64,000 nucleotides of DNA from Geoglobus ahangari (lineage in GTDB: Archaea > Halobacteriota > Archaeoglobi > Archaeoglobales > Archaeoglobaceae). The notes under the pieces are model-generated. The model searched no databases, was not told the DNA's origin, and was given only the letters and a program-made list of their open reading frames with translations. The stretch covers positions 1,706,094 to 1,770,093 of the forward strand of contig NZ_CP011267.1 of the NCBI RefSeq assembly GCF_001006045.1, given 5' to 3'. Below, piece after piece: positions 51,718 through 59,019 of this stretch. The first letter of the stretch is position 1. Every line of letters begins with the position of its first letter. Both the position numbers and the translations under genes were made by a program.

Positions 51718-52758
51718 GTGGAGTACCTCCTTTTCCATTCTGAGGAGCTCGAGGACGTTGTCAGGGAGATTTCGGGGCTCACCCACTCCTTCAGGAGGTT
51801 CGGTGAGGTGGAGGTGATGGCTGTAACTGAGGGCATGGACACGGTTGTTGCGAGGTATGAGAGATATGTGGTGGTCGTCACAAGATCGCTCAGGCCCAAC
51901 AGGGAGCCGGTGGCAAGGTATGCTGTGGAGGCCGGCACGAACCTGAAAAGGGAGTTTGCAGGTGGGAGGTACGAGACGAGAGGAGACACGATTCTCCTCG
52001 AGGGGAGCTTCGATGAGGATCTCGTTTACGGCCACCTCATCGCACTGCTCTGCGAAATTACAACAGCAAGGATTCTGGCGAAGGACTCGAGGCTGAGGGC
52101 AGAGCACCTGACGAGAGACGAGACGGCGATAATATCTGACACGGTGAGGATACTCGAGGGTGCCGGGAAGATGGAGATCTCGGCGCTCGAAAACTTAGCC
52201 CTCGAGCTCTCCTCGCTAAAGGCCAGGTTCTTCTCCTCGTACATGACGTTCAAGGACGAGAACGAGGAGATAGGGCTGGCAATACTCAAGGCGAGAAAGA
52301 TCTCGAGGTCGCTTGACGGCCTTCTCTCGGAGTGGATTGACGAGCTTGCATTTGAGCTGGAGAGCCTGAAGTACTACGAGACGAGCTTTGAGCAGACTCT
52401 CAACGGCGTGAGGGATGCGCTCGAGACAGTCCATCTCAGGCTCGAGATGCTGCACAGGGGAGAGAATCTGGAGCTCCAGAGGAGAACATCGTCCCTTCAG
52501 GCGGCAGCGGCGATAATCGAGTTCGTGGCCGTGTTCTACTACTCAATGGGCATATGGGACAAGTACGTCGGCCTCTCAAACTACTCGAAGTGGGCCACGT
52601 TCACCCTCCTCGCAACGCTCTCTGCTGTTGTGGTCTTCTACACCGAGGTGATAGGGGAGTACCTGAGCGAGGGAAGGCTGGGGAGAAAGTTCGCGATTTC
52701 CACGATGGTGCTCGTACTGACGATTCTGGCGATGTTCCTCATTCCACTCATTTTCTGA
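51718..52758 (+). CDS. Membrane protein with helical soluble domain and two C-terminal helices
   Basis: 346 residues; GTG start at 51718 with AGAGGTGAT ahead and a TATA box CTTTATATTT at ~51690. Residues 1-~110 are alpha/beta, 110-270 mostly helical and charged (coiled-coil-like), and two membrane helices lie at about 285-345 (YSKWATFTLLATLSAVVVFY and MVLVLTILAMFLIPLIF). The outline recalls CorA-type or RMD1/DUF155-like topology, but the CorA GMN motif is missing. Function unknown. Its end overlaps the convergent small ferritin-like gene by 11 bases. Confidence 0.7.
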   Translation: MEYLLFHSEELEDVVREISGLTHSFRRFGEVEVMAVTEGMDTVVARYERYVVVVTRSLRPNREPVARYAVEAGTNLKREFAGGRYETRGDTILLEGSFDEDLVYGHLIALLCEITTARILAKDSRLRAEHLTRDETAIISDTVRILEGAGKMEISALENLALELSSLKARFFSSYMTFKDENEEIGLAILKARKISRSLDGLLSEWIDELAFELESLKYYETSFEQTLNGVRDALETVHLRLEMLHRGENLELQRRTSSLQAAAAIIEFVAVFYYSMGIWDKYVGLSNYSKWATFTLLATLSAVVVFYTEVIGEYLSEGRLGRKFAISTMVLVLTILAMFLIPLIF

Positions 52759-52936
52759 GAATCCTAAGAGCCTTCAGCCTGTCGTTTATCATGTGGAGGT
52801 GCTCCCTCTCCTGAGCTATGAGGAAGTCGAGGAGCTCAGAAGTCTCGGCGTCAGCACCCTCCTTCAGCTCCATGTAGGTGCGTATCGCCTCAGCTTCGAG
52901 CTGCTTCGCCTTCTCGAGAATCTCCTCCGGAGTCAT
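52748..52936 (-). CDS. Two-helix (half) ferritin-like protein
   Basis: 62 residues from the ATG at 52936, set by a TATA box at 52957-52966 (25 bases away). It has only two helices, with Glu residues in EAEAIRTYMELKE and the diiron-like motif AQEREHLHMINDRL (ExxH). It looks like one half of a rubrerythrin, so it must dimerise to build a four-helix bundle with an iron site, as encapsulated-ferritin-like proteins do. It follows iscU on the same strand but has its own promoter. The family is inferred from motif and size. Confidence 0.65.
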   Translation of the reverse strand: MTPEEILEKAKQLEAEAIRTYMELKEGADAETSELLDFLIAQEREHLHMINDRLKALRILRK

Positions 52937-52956
52937 GATCCAGAATTGTCGCGCAA

Positions 52957-52966
52957 GTATATAAAG
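52957..52966 (-). promoter_or_regulatory. TATA box of the half-ferritin gene
   Basis: The minus strand reads CTTTATATAC, three bases after the iscU stop and centred 25 bases ahead of the ATG at 52936. Confidence 0.7.
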
Positions 52967-52968
52967 GC

Positions 52969-53430
52969 TCACATGGGGCAGAGCTCGCCGTGATCGTCGT
53001 GCTCGTCCTCTTCAGGCAGGTTGTCGAGCCCGAGCCTCTTCAGGTCTTCGATCCTGCCCGCCTTCTTGAGGTAATCGGCTATGGCGCGCTTTAGAGCATC
53101 TGCCGCAAGGTTTGAGCAGTGCATCTTCTGGGGTGGCAGACCGCCAAGCGCTTCAGCCACAGTCTGCTTAGTTATCTTGAGCGCCTCCTCGAGGGTCTTA
53201 CCCTTCGCAAGCTCCGTCGCCATGCTGCTCGTCGCTATTGCAGCACCACAGCCAAATGTCTGGAACTTTATGTCAACAATCCTGTCGTCCTCCACCTTGA
53301 TGTACATGGTCATGAGATCTCCGCAGACGGGATTTCCGACCGTTCCAACGCCATCGGCGTCCTCTATAACCCCAACATTCCTCGGATTCCTGAAGTGCTC
53401 GAGAACCTTCTCGCTGTACACATCACTCAC
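52969..53430 (-). CDS. iscU: Iron-sulfur cluster scaffold IscU
   Basis: 153 residues. Cluster-binding residues: Cys36 and Asp38 (GNPVCGDLM), Cys61 ([12 protein letters not shown]), Cys105 ([12 protein letters not shown]). The C-terminal tail ([17 protein letters not shown]) is acidic and His/Cys-bearing, longer than in bacterial IscU. It overlaps iscS by 8 bases and is last in the tusA-iscS-iscU operon. Assembles [2Fe-2S]/[4Fe-4S] clusters in the cytoplasm. Confidence 0.95.
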   Translation of the reverse strand: MSDVYSEKVLEHFRNPRNVGVIEDADGVGTVGNPVCGDLMTMYIKVEDDRIVDIKFQTFGCGAAIATSSMATELAKGKTLEEALKITKQTVAEALGGLPPQKMHCSNLAADALKRAIADYLKKAGRIEDLKRLGLDNLPEEDEHDDHGELCPM

Positions 53431-54580
53431 CTCCCTTCTTCCTTTTCATGTAAAGCGGTGACATCATCCTGAGCCGCTCCACTATCCCCGGGAGCTTTTC
53501 GAGCACGTAGCTGACATCCTCCTCGCTGCTCCACCTGCCAAGGCTGAAGACCACGCTTCCATGAGCCTCTTCATGCTTCAGGCCGATCGCCATGAGAACG
53601 TGCGAGGGCTGGAGGGTCTTTGATGTGCATGCAGATCCAGTTGAGGCCTGAATACCCTCCATGTCCATGCTGAGCAGTATTGACTCACCCTCTATGTAGC
53701 TGAACCTGACGCTGACGTTGTTGGGCAGCCTATCCTCTGGATGCCCGTTCAGGAACGTGTCCTCGATCCTTAAAAGTCCCTCGGCCAGCCTGTCCCTGAG
53801 AACCCTCAGCCTCTCAGCCTCATCCCTCCACTCCTTCTCTGCAATCTCGGCAGCCTTACCGAACCCGACGATTCCGGCGACGCTCTCAGTCCCACCTCTG
53901 AGACCCCTTTCCTGCCCTCCTCCGAGGATGAGCGGGTTTACCCTGACCCCCTTTCTGATGTACAGCGCTCCCACGCCTCTCGGCCCGTATATGTCGTTTG
54001 ATGAAAGCGTTACCAAATCCGCCCCGAGCTTCTGCACGTCCACCTCAATCTTCCCGAGGCTCGCCGTGGCATCCACGTGCAGGGCGCAGTCGACCACATC
54101 CCTGATCTCCTCGATGTTCTGGATCGTCCCTATCTCGGGATTTGCGTGCTGAACGGAGACGAGGATCGTGTCATCCCTGATGATGCTCTCGAGCTCGTTC
54201 AGCTTAACTTTGCCGTGGCCATCTACGGGCGCGTAATCGACCTCGAACCCGTTCTTCATCAGGAACTTGGCCGCGTTTATTATGGAGATGTGCTCTATCG
54301 CGCTCACGACTATGTGCTTCCCCCTGTTCTTGTTCCTCATCGCGTAGCCAATAATTGCGAGGTTGTTCGACTCTGTAGCTCCGCTCGTGAACACGATCTC
54401 AGAGCTGTCTGCATTTATGAGGCTCGCAACCTTGGTTCTCGCGTCCTCTATCGCGTTCCTCGCCTCAAAACCCTTTGAGTGGACAGATGACGGGTTCCCC
54501 GGATGCTTAAAGTAGGGAAGCATCGCCTCCACAACCCTCTCATCCACTGGCGCACCGGCCACGTAGTCGAGATAGGGCAT
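53423..54580 (-). CDS. iscS: IscS/NifS-family protein lacking the PLP lysine
   Basis: 385 residues from the ATG at 54580 with GGAGAGGTG ahead. Overall it is a clear Isc[58 protein letters not shown], and the sulfur-carrying Cys318 in [11 protein letters not shown]. However the PLP-binding Lys of SGHKIYGP is Asp196 here (SSNDIYGP), the PLP-stacking His before it is Asn195, the Gln of HVDATQS is Ala173, and the Asn of NNEIG is Pro148. It probably cannot act as a normal cysteine desulfurase; A. fulgidus IscS is known to lack this Lys too. It may still present Cys318 to IscU. Confidence 0.93.
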   Translation of the reverse strand: MPYLDYVAGAPVDERVVEAMLPYFKHPGNPSSVHSKGFEARNAIEDARTKVASLINADSSEIVFTSGATESNNLAIIGYAMRNKNRGKHIVVSAIEHISIINAAKFLMKNGFEVDYAPVDGHGKVKLNELESIIRDDTILVSVQHANPEIGTIQNIEEIRDVVDCALHVDATASLGKIEVDVQKLGADLVTLSSNDIYGPRGVGALYIRKGVRVNPLILGGGQERGLRGGTESVAGIVGFGKAAEIAEKEWRDEAERLRVLRDRLAEGLLRIEDTFLNGHPEDRLPNNVSVRFSYIEGESILLSMDMEGIQASTGSACTSKTLQPSHVLMAIGLKHEEAHGSVVFSLGRWSSEEDVSYVLEKLPGIVERLRMMSPLYMKRKKGGE

Positions 54581-54582
54581 GA

Positions 54583-54813
54583 TCACACACCTCTCCTGAT
54601 TTTTATGATGAACACACCATCATCCTCCTTTACATCCACAACCTCGTGTCCTGCCCTCTCGGCCCACTCCGGGATGTCCTTCTTCGCTGATGGATCGTCT
54701 GCAAGCACCTCGACAATCTCGCCAACTTCAACCTCCTCAACCGCCTTTCTCGCCTCGAACAGGGGCGTGGGGCAGAACATCCCTATGCAGTCGACGCTCT
54801 TTCTCACCTTCAT
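54583..54813 (-). CDS. TusA-family sulfur carrier (first copy)
   Basis: 76 residues with the sulfur-carrier motif [20 protein letters not shown] (CPxP, Cys14) and the usual two-layer fold. First gene of the operon with iscS and iscU; two bases separate its stop from the iscS start. Its promoter carries the palindrome at 54822-54836, just upstream of its ATG. It may bring sulfur to IscU in place of the altered IscS. Confidence 0.9.
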   Translation of the reverse strand: MKVRKSVDCIGMFCPTPLFEARKAVEEVEVGEIVEVLADDPSAKKDIPEWAERAGHEVVDVKEDDGVFIIKIRRGV

Positions 54814-54821
54814 CTAACAAG

Positions 54822-54836
54822 TTTAACGCCGTTAAA
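54822..54836. promoter_or_regulatory. Sulfur-region palindrome, copy 1 (tusA-iscS-iscU promoter)
   Basis: TTTAACGCCGTTAAA: perfect 7-base arms around one centre base. It lies between the TATA-like ATAAATATT (about 54836-54844, minus strand) and the ATG at 54813, the position where a repressor would block transcription start. It is the best-conserved of the four copies. Confidence 0.7.
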
Positions 54837-54871
54837 TATTTATCCCTTTCGCTATTGTTACCATAAACGCA

Positions 54872-55999
54872 CTAACCAAACTCAATAACCTCGGCGCTCT
54901 CAACCGCCTCTTTCTCCCTCAGCTGGCAGTTCTCCTCCATCCTCTCCACTTCATCCAGCTTGGCACTGGTGATGGGGTGCTTCGAAACGAGCAGAGAGCA
55001 GCAGTCCTCGTACGGGAGGGTCGAGATGTCGTACGTTCCTATCCTCCTCGCAATTTCGACTATCTCATCCTTGTCGAGCCCTATGAGCGGGGTGAGAACC
55101 GGGTAATTGCTGGCGGCGTAGATCGTGCGGAGGTTCTGCAGAGTTTGCGAGGCCACCTGACCGAGGGAGTCTCCGGTGACGATGGCCTTGGCCCCCTCCC
55201 TTTCCGCGATGAGCGACGCCATCCGCATCATGCTCCTCCTGTATACAACCATCCTGTAATCGGAGGGTATGCAGCGGATGATCTCCATCTGAACGTCCCT
55301 GAACGGAACCATGTAGAGCCTGACCCTGTGAACCTCGGAGAGCTTTTCAGCGAGATCGTGTATCTTCTTCCTCACGCTCTGGGAGTGGATGGTGGAGTTG
55401 AAGAAGTGGACGAGGACGACTTCAGCCCCCCTTTTCATCGCGAGAAACGAGGCAACGGGGCTGTCAATACCACCCGAGATCAGGGAGACGACCCTGCCTG
55501 AAACACCGACAGGCAGCCCGCCAATCCCCTCAATCCTTTCGGAGTAGACGTAGGCGTGCTTGCTTGAGATCTCGACGTAAATGATTTTGTCCGGGTTGTG
55601 GAGATCAACTCTCAGCTTTTTGGCCTTCAGAATCCTCTCCCCGACAATTCTGTTAATCTCGATGGAGGTGAGCGGGAAGTCCTTGTTGCTCCTCCTCGTA
55701 TCAACCTTGAATGTGCCGGCGTCCGGGGCTATCTTCAATGCCCTCTCGCATATGCTCTCCACGTCAAGCTCGGCAACCTCGGCGAGGGCGGAGTACTTGA
55801 CCCCCGGGGTCTTCCTGAGAACCTCAGAAATGGCAGGATTCTCGCTTTCAACCACAATTCTCCCGTATTCTCTCCTGATCCTGCAGTCCTCTATCTTTCT
55901 GATCTTCCTCCTAAGGTTCTCAACGAGCCTCTCCTCGAAGTACCTCCTGTTCTTGCCCTTGAGGGCTATTTCCGAGTAGTGGACGACGTAAACCCTCAT
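54872..55999 (-). CDS. thiI: tRNA 4-thiouridine / thiazole sulfurtransferase ThiI
   Basis: 375 residues: N-terminal ferredoxin-like and THUMP domains (1-~165), PP-loop LISGGIDSPVASFLAMKRG near 180, and TGDSLGQVASQTL. No rhodanese domain, as in most archaea; Cys residues in PYEDCCSLL could act in sulfur transfer. It makes s4U8 in tRNA and may supply thiamin sulfur. It is last in the SepCysS-DUF169-thiI operon, overlapping the DUF169 gene by 4 bases. Confidence 0.93.
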   Translation of the reverse strand: MRVYVVHYSEIALKGKNRRYFEERLVENLRRKIRKIEDCRIRREYGRIVVESENPAISEVLRKTPGVKYSALAEVAELDVESICERALKIAPDAGTFKVDTRRSNKDFPLTSIEINRIVGERILKAKKLRVDLHNPDKIIYVEISSKHAYVYSERIEGIGGLPVGVSGRVVSLISGGIDSPVASFLAMKRGAEVVLVHFFNSTIHSQSVRKKIHDLAEKLSEVHRVRLYMVPFRDVQMEIIRCIPSDYRMVVYRRSMMRMASLIAEREGAKAIVTGDSLGQVASQTLQNLRTIYAASNYPVLTPLIGLDKDEIVEIARRIGTYDISTLPYEDCCSLLVSKHPITSAKLDEVERMEENCQLREKEAVESAEVIEFG

Positions 56000-56922
56000 G
56001 CCTCATCACGCAGCTTTTTCAGCCTTCTTGCCTCCTCAACAAGCCTTTCGACCTCGCCGTTTATTATCTCTTCGAAGTCCGGTCTCCTGTAGTCTTTGAA
56101 GACGTCAATATCAACAATTCCGCTGAGCTCGACCCAGTTTTCTCTTGGTATGGCTACGTAGTTACCGCTGTACCTCTCAGCAACCCTCTCAGCCTCCTTC
56201 TCGCTCCTGAACTTGACGGATGTGAAAACGCCAAGAGAGTTGGAGTCCCCCTTGAAGACGTACAGCTTAACGCTCTTGCCATTGACAAAGCCCATGAAGT
56301 GGTCCGTGGCCTTGTCGAAACCCATGCTCTCGAACCTCTCTATCAGCTCCTTTGGCAGGTCATCCATGAGGCACCCGCAGAGCGACTTGATCTCCTGCCT
56401 CTTTATGGCGAGCTCGATCCTCCTGAACACATCGTGGGGGAAGCCTATGACGACTTCATCTCTCCTGTATCCTCCAAACTCTCTCGCTCCGGGGCAGAGG
56501 AACGAGACGTTTGGCTTCCGCTCTTCCCTGACGAGTGCCGTTGCCTCCTCACAGACGGCAGTCTCTCCAGAGAACACTGCTCTCAGCTCCTCGTCGAAGA
56601 GCTTTTTGTAAAATGAGGAGATGCTCATCACCCTGTCAGGCGTTGTTACCACCAGCACAACATCGCACTCCTGTCCCTCGTAGGGCTCGAGCACTATTGC
56701 TTTAGTCTCATCCACGCCATCCTCCGTTATAAAGCGGAGCGACACCAGTGCCCCGGCGCACGTCAGGTTGAACTCGTCCACGACAATCCTTTCCCCCTTC
56801 TCGGCAACCAGCCTGACGGCCTCACAGAACCTGTACTCGCCCTCGCTTCCCTTAACCTCCTCATCGCTGAATCTGACAGCCACGGGTGAGAGATGAATCT
56901 CGAAGTGCCTCCTGAAGCTCAA
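55996..56922 (-). CDS. DUF169-containing protein in a sulfur operon
   Basis: 308 residues. The N-terminal ~200 residues match the DUF169 pattern: SPVAVRFSDEE, YRFCEAVRLVAEKGERIVV, LTCAGALVSLRF, VVLVVTTPDRVMSIS, FLCPGAREFGGYRRDEVV. Six or more Cys, including CGC (residues ~182-184), could bind a metal or persulfide. The C-terminal ~100 residues are an added domain (FMGFVNGKSVKLYVFKG). It overlaps SepCysS and thiI by 4 bases each, so it is probably part of the same process. Function is not known. Confidence 0.75.
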   Translation of the reverse strand: MSFRRHFEIHLSPVAVRFSDEEVKGSEGEYRFCEAVRLVAEKGERIVVDEFNLTCAGALVSLRFITEDGVDETKAIVLEPYEGQECDVVLVVTTPDRVMSISSFYKKLFDEELRAVFSGETAVCEEATALVREERKPNVSFLCPGAREFGGYRRDEVVIGFPHDVFRRIELAIKRQEIKSLCGCLMDDLPKELIERFESMGFDKATDHFMGFVNGKSVKLYVFKGDSNSLGVFTSVKFRSEKEAERVAERYSGNYVAIPRENWVELSGIVDIDVFKDYRRPDFEEIINGEVERLVEEARRLKKLRDEA

Positions 56923-58109
56923 TCTTCCACCTCCACCCCGTACTTCTCGGCTATGTCCTTAAATGCCCACGCGACCTTCTCGAGCTCCTCCCAGCTAAGC
57001 CCGTAGGTGTTGAGCTTGAAGTTCTTGGTCATTCCCGCCTGCACCCCGAAGACCTTTCTCTTCTTGAGCTCGTGGTAGAGGAAGTACCCCCTCTTCCTGT
57101 GCTTCTTCGCGATGTGGTGGAAGGCTGGAGATTCGAAGTGCATCAGCGTGTGGTTCTTGGGCCTCTCGCCTATTAGCTCGACCCCCTCTATCTTCTCCAT
57201 CTCCCTGACAAACCACCTTGCCTTCTCCACTTCCTCATCCCACCTCTTCACCCTCTCCACAACTCTCGGGAACGAGGCCATGAGGGTCATAACCGGCAAT
57301 CCGTAGACAGGTGAGCATCCGAACAGGGCAAGCTCCTTCTTCGTGAACGCCCTTCCGCTCCAGTCACCCCTAAGCTTGGACGTTCTGAAGACACTGTCCG
57401 CGAGCTCGTAGTTTGTGGCGAGGATGCCAATTGGTGCCGTGGCCGCCCAGCTCTTGTGCCCGCTGCCCACGATGAAGCTTGCCCTGAGCTTCTTTCCGTC
57501 AACCTCCATTATTCCGGATGTGTAGGCCGTGTTCAGAACGAGCGAAACCTCGTATTCCTCGCAGATCTTTCCGACCTTCCTCGCGTCTGCAAGGTTCCCG
57601 TACCTGTAGTCCACGTGGGTGAGCAGCGCCAGATCCGGGTACCTCCCCGTCTCCTCCTTCACCCTCTCGAAGGTTGTGGCATAGCCCTCAGGATCTATCC
57701 TGAAGTCCGGATAGCCCGAGTTGGGCACCTCGTAAACCCTGATTCCGTTCAGCTCTGCCGCAATGTATGACGTGTAGTGGGCGAGGGAGTCGAGGACGAG
57801 CGTGCCGTTTTTGAACGCTGACATGATCGCGAACTTCGCGTGCCTCGCACCAGCGGTAAACCTTGCGGTATCCATTCCGAGGAACTCTGCAACGTCCTGC
57901 TTGAACTCGTCTATGGGCGGGTTCTTCACCAGATCAACTCTGCCCTCAAGGCACACGTCACAGACGGAGTAGCCATCAGCCCACTCAAGCAGAACTCTTC
58001 TGGCCTCCTCAGTCAGAATCCCCCCTCTCTGTATCGGGTGGACGTTTATCATTCCGCTCGATACTCTCTTCAGGTTGTTCGGGTGGTAGCGGTTGAGATC
58101 CATCCCCAT
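56919..58109 (-). CDS. pscS: Sep-tRNA:Cys-tRNA synthase (SepCysS)
   Basis: Converts O-phosphoseryl-tRNA(Cys) to Cys-tRNA(Cys) with a sulfur donor; PLP enzyme. About 396 residues from ATG 58109 (an in-frame ATG at 58103 is an alternative). Signature N-terminus MDLNRYHPNNLKRVSSGMIN, then NVHPIQRGG, CDVCLEG with catalytic Cys residues, TAGARHAKF, and the PLP Lys in VGSGHKSWAATAP. Its presence suggests this archaeon makes cysteine on tRNA. First gene of the operon with DUF169 and thiI; its promoter has copy 2 of the sulfur palindrome. Confidence 0.95.
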   Translation of the reverse strand: MGMDLNRYHPNNLKRVSSGMINVHPIQRGGILTEEARRVLLEWADGYSVCDVCLEGRVDLVKNPPIDEFKQDVAEFLGMDTARFTAGARHAKFAIMSAFKNGTLVLDSLAHYTSYIAAELNGIRVYEVPNSGYPDFRIDPEGYATTFERVKEETGRYPDLALLTHVDYRYGNLADARKVGKICEEYEVSLVLNTAYTSGIMEVDGKKLRASFIVGSGHKSWAATAPIGILATNYELADSVFRTSKLRGDWSGRAFTKKELALFGCSPVYGLPVMTLMASFPRVVERVKRWDEEVEKARWFVREMEKIEGVELIGERPKNHTLMHFESPAFHHIAKKHRKRGYFLYHELKKRKVFGVQAGMTKNFKLNTYGLSWEELEKVAWAFKDIAEKYGVEVED

Positions 58110-58110
58110 G

Positions 58111-58125
58111 GTTAACACCGTTTAG
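58111..58125. promoter_or_regulatory. Sulfur-region palindrome, copy 2 (SepCysS promoter)
   Basis: The plus strand reads GTTAACACCGTTTAG, a degenerate version of TTTAACGCCGTTAAA. It sits between the TATA box (GTTTAAATA on the minus strand, 58127-58135) and the ATG at 58109, the same arrangement as copy 1. Confidence 0.5.
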
Positions 58126-58126
58126 T

Positions 58127-58135
58127 TATTTAAAC
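58127..58135 (-). promoter_or_regulatory. TATA box of the SepCysS operon
   Basis: The minus strand reads GTTTAAATA, centred 22-28 bases ahead of the two candidate ATG codons at 58109 and 58103. It overlaps the 3' end of tauE. Confidence 0.6.
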
Positions 58136-58903
58136 TTTACCCGCTATGAGCGTCAGGGATGCGAGGGCTATGCACGCAGATATCGCCATCTTGAGCACGC
58201 CGGGCGAGCACCTCTTGGACGTGCAGTAGCCTGCATAGGCACCTACAAGTCCGGGAATTATCAACCTTGCGGCCAACTGCGTGTCAACATTCCCGAGACT
58301 GCCGTGAGATAGCAGCGCCACACCTGATAGCACTGTAGACGTCACCAGATCTGTCCCCACAACCCTGTTCGGCCTGAGGTTCGTCAGGTTCAGTATCGCG
58401 AACGTCATCAGCGTTCCACTGCCAACCGAGGTGAGCTGAACGAGCACGCCGACAGCAAACGCGACGCAGGCTATCGCCCACCACCTCGAGTCTGACTCGT
58501 GAAAACTCTCGCAGTATTTCTCGCACGCAAAGCACTCTGCCTTGACCCTGTGCCTCAGGCCGCTGTAGATCATTAGAATCGAAACGGTGAAGAGCACAGC
58601 CCCAAGTATGATCACGAGAGCGGTGCTGTCCACAAGCTTGTCTCTGAGCATGAAGTATCCAAGCAGCACCCCTGCGACGCCCGGGGGAGCGGTGGTGTAG
58701 AACAAACGTATATCGAAGTTGCTCCCCCGCTTGTGGAGTAGGGAGGAGAATGACTTGACGGTAAACGCGTAGGCCAAGTCGGTGCCCACAGCCCTCTCTA
58801 TCCCCACCCCGAGCATCAGAAGGGCGGGGGTCATCAGTGCCCCCCCACCTATTCCGGTCAGGCCCACAAGGAACCCCACTATCAGGCCCAGAACCTCGTA
58901 CAT
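58130..58903 (-). CDS. TauE/SafE-family anion (probably sulfite) exporter
   Basis: 257 residues, about eight membrane helices in two repeats, with GLTGIGGGALMTPALLML in the first and TSVGSGTLMTFAILN in the second, the family signature. A central loop has CFACEKYCESF (three Cys). TauE-type carriers move sulfite or sulfonates; divergence from a sulfite reductase operon and a shared operator favour sulfite or a related sulfur anion, in or out. GGTGGGATC precedes the ATG. Confidence 0.88.
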   Translation of the reverse strand: MYEVLGLIVGFLVGLTGIGGGALMTPALLMLGVGIERAVGTDLAYAFTVKSFSSLLHKRGSNFDIRLFYTTAPPGVAGVLLGYFMLRDKLVDSTALVIILGAVLFTVSILMIYSGLRHRVKAECFACEKYCESFHESDSRWWAIACVAFAVGVLVQLTSVGSGTLMTFAILNLTNLRPNRVVGTDLVTSTVLSGVALLSHGSLGNVDTQLAARLIIPGLVGAYAGYCTSKRCSPGVLKMAISACIALASLTLIAGKV

Positions 58904-58914
58904 CTGATCCCACC

Positions 58915-58929
58915 TTTAACGCCGTTTAG
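58915..58929. promoter_or_regulatory. Sulfur-region palindrome, copy 3 (tauE promoter)
   Basis: TTTAACGCCGTTTAG, one arm perfect. It lies between the AT-rich TATA candidate (about 58940-58955, minus strand) and the ribosome site of tauE, i.e. over or near its transcript start. Confidence 0.65.
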
Positions 58930-58950
58930 TGGATGGGCGGGATATTAATA

Positions 58951-58965
58951 ATTAACGGCGTTAAA
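58951..58965. promoter_or_regulatory. Sulfur-region palindrome, copy 4 (sulfite reductase operon promoter)
   Basis: ATTAACGGCGTTAAA, the reverse orientation of the same site. It abuts the TATA box AATTTAAATAGC (58964-58975) of the plus-strand operon from the upstream side and also touches the tauE TATA region. Thus one 40-base stretch carries two operators for divergent genes. Confidence 0.65.
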
Positions 58966-58975
58966 TTTAAATAGC
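58964..58975 (+). promoter_or_regulatory. TATA box of the sulfate-reduction operon
   Basis: AATTTAAATAGC would start transcription near 58995, leaving a ~25-base leader with GGGGTGA (59007-59013) before the ATG at 59020. Confidence 0.65.
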
Positions 58976-59019
58976 GTAATTCCAAAAGGTGTTCATACAT
59001 CCTCATGGGGTGAATTGCT

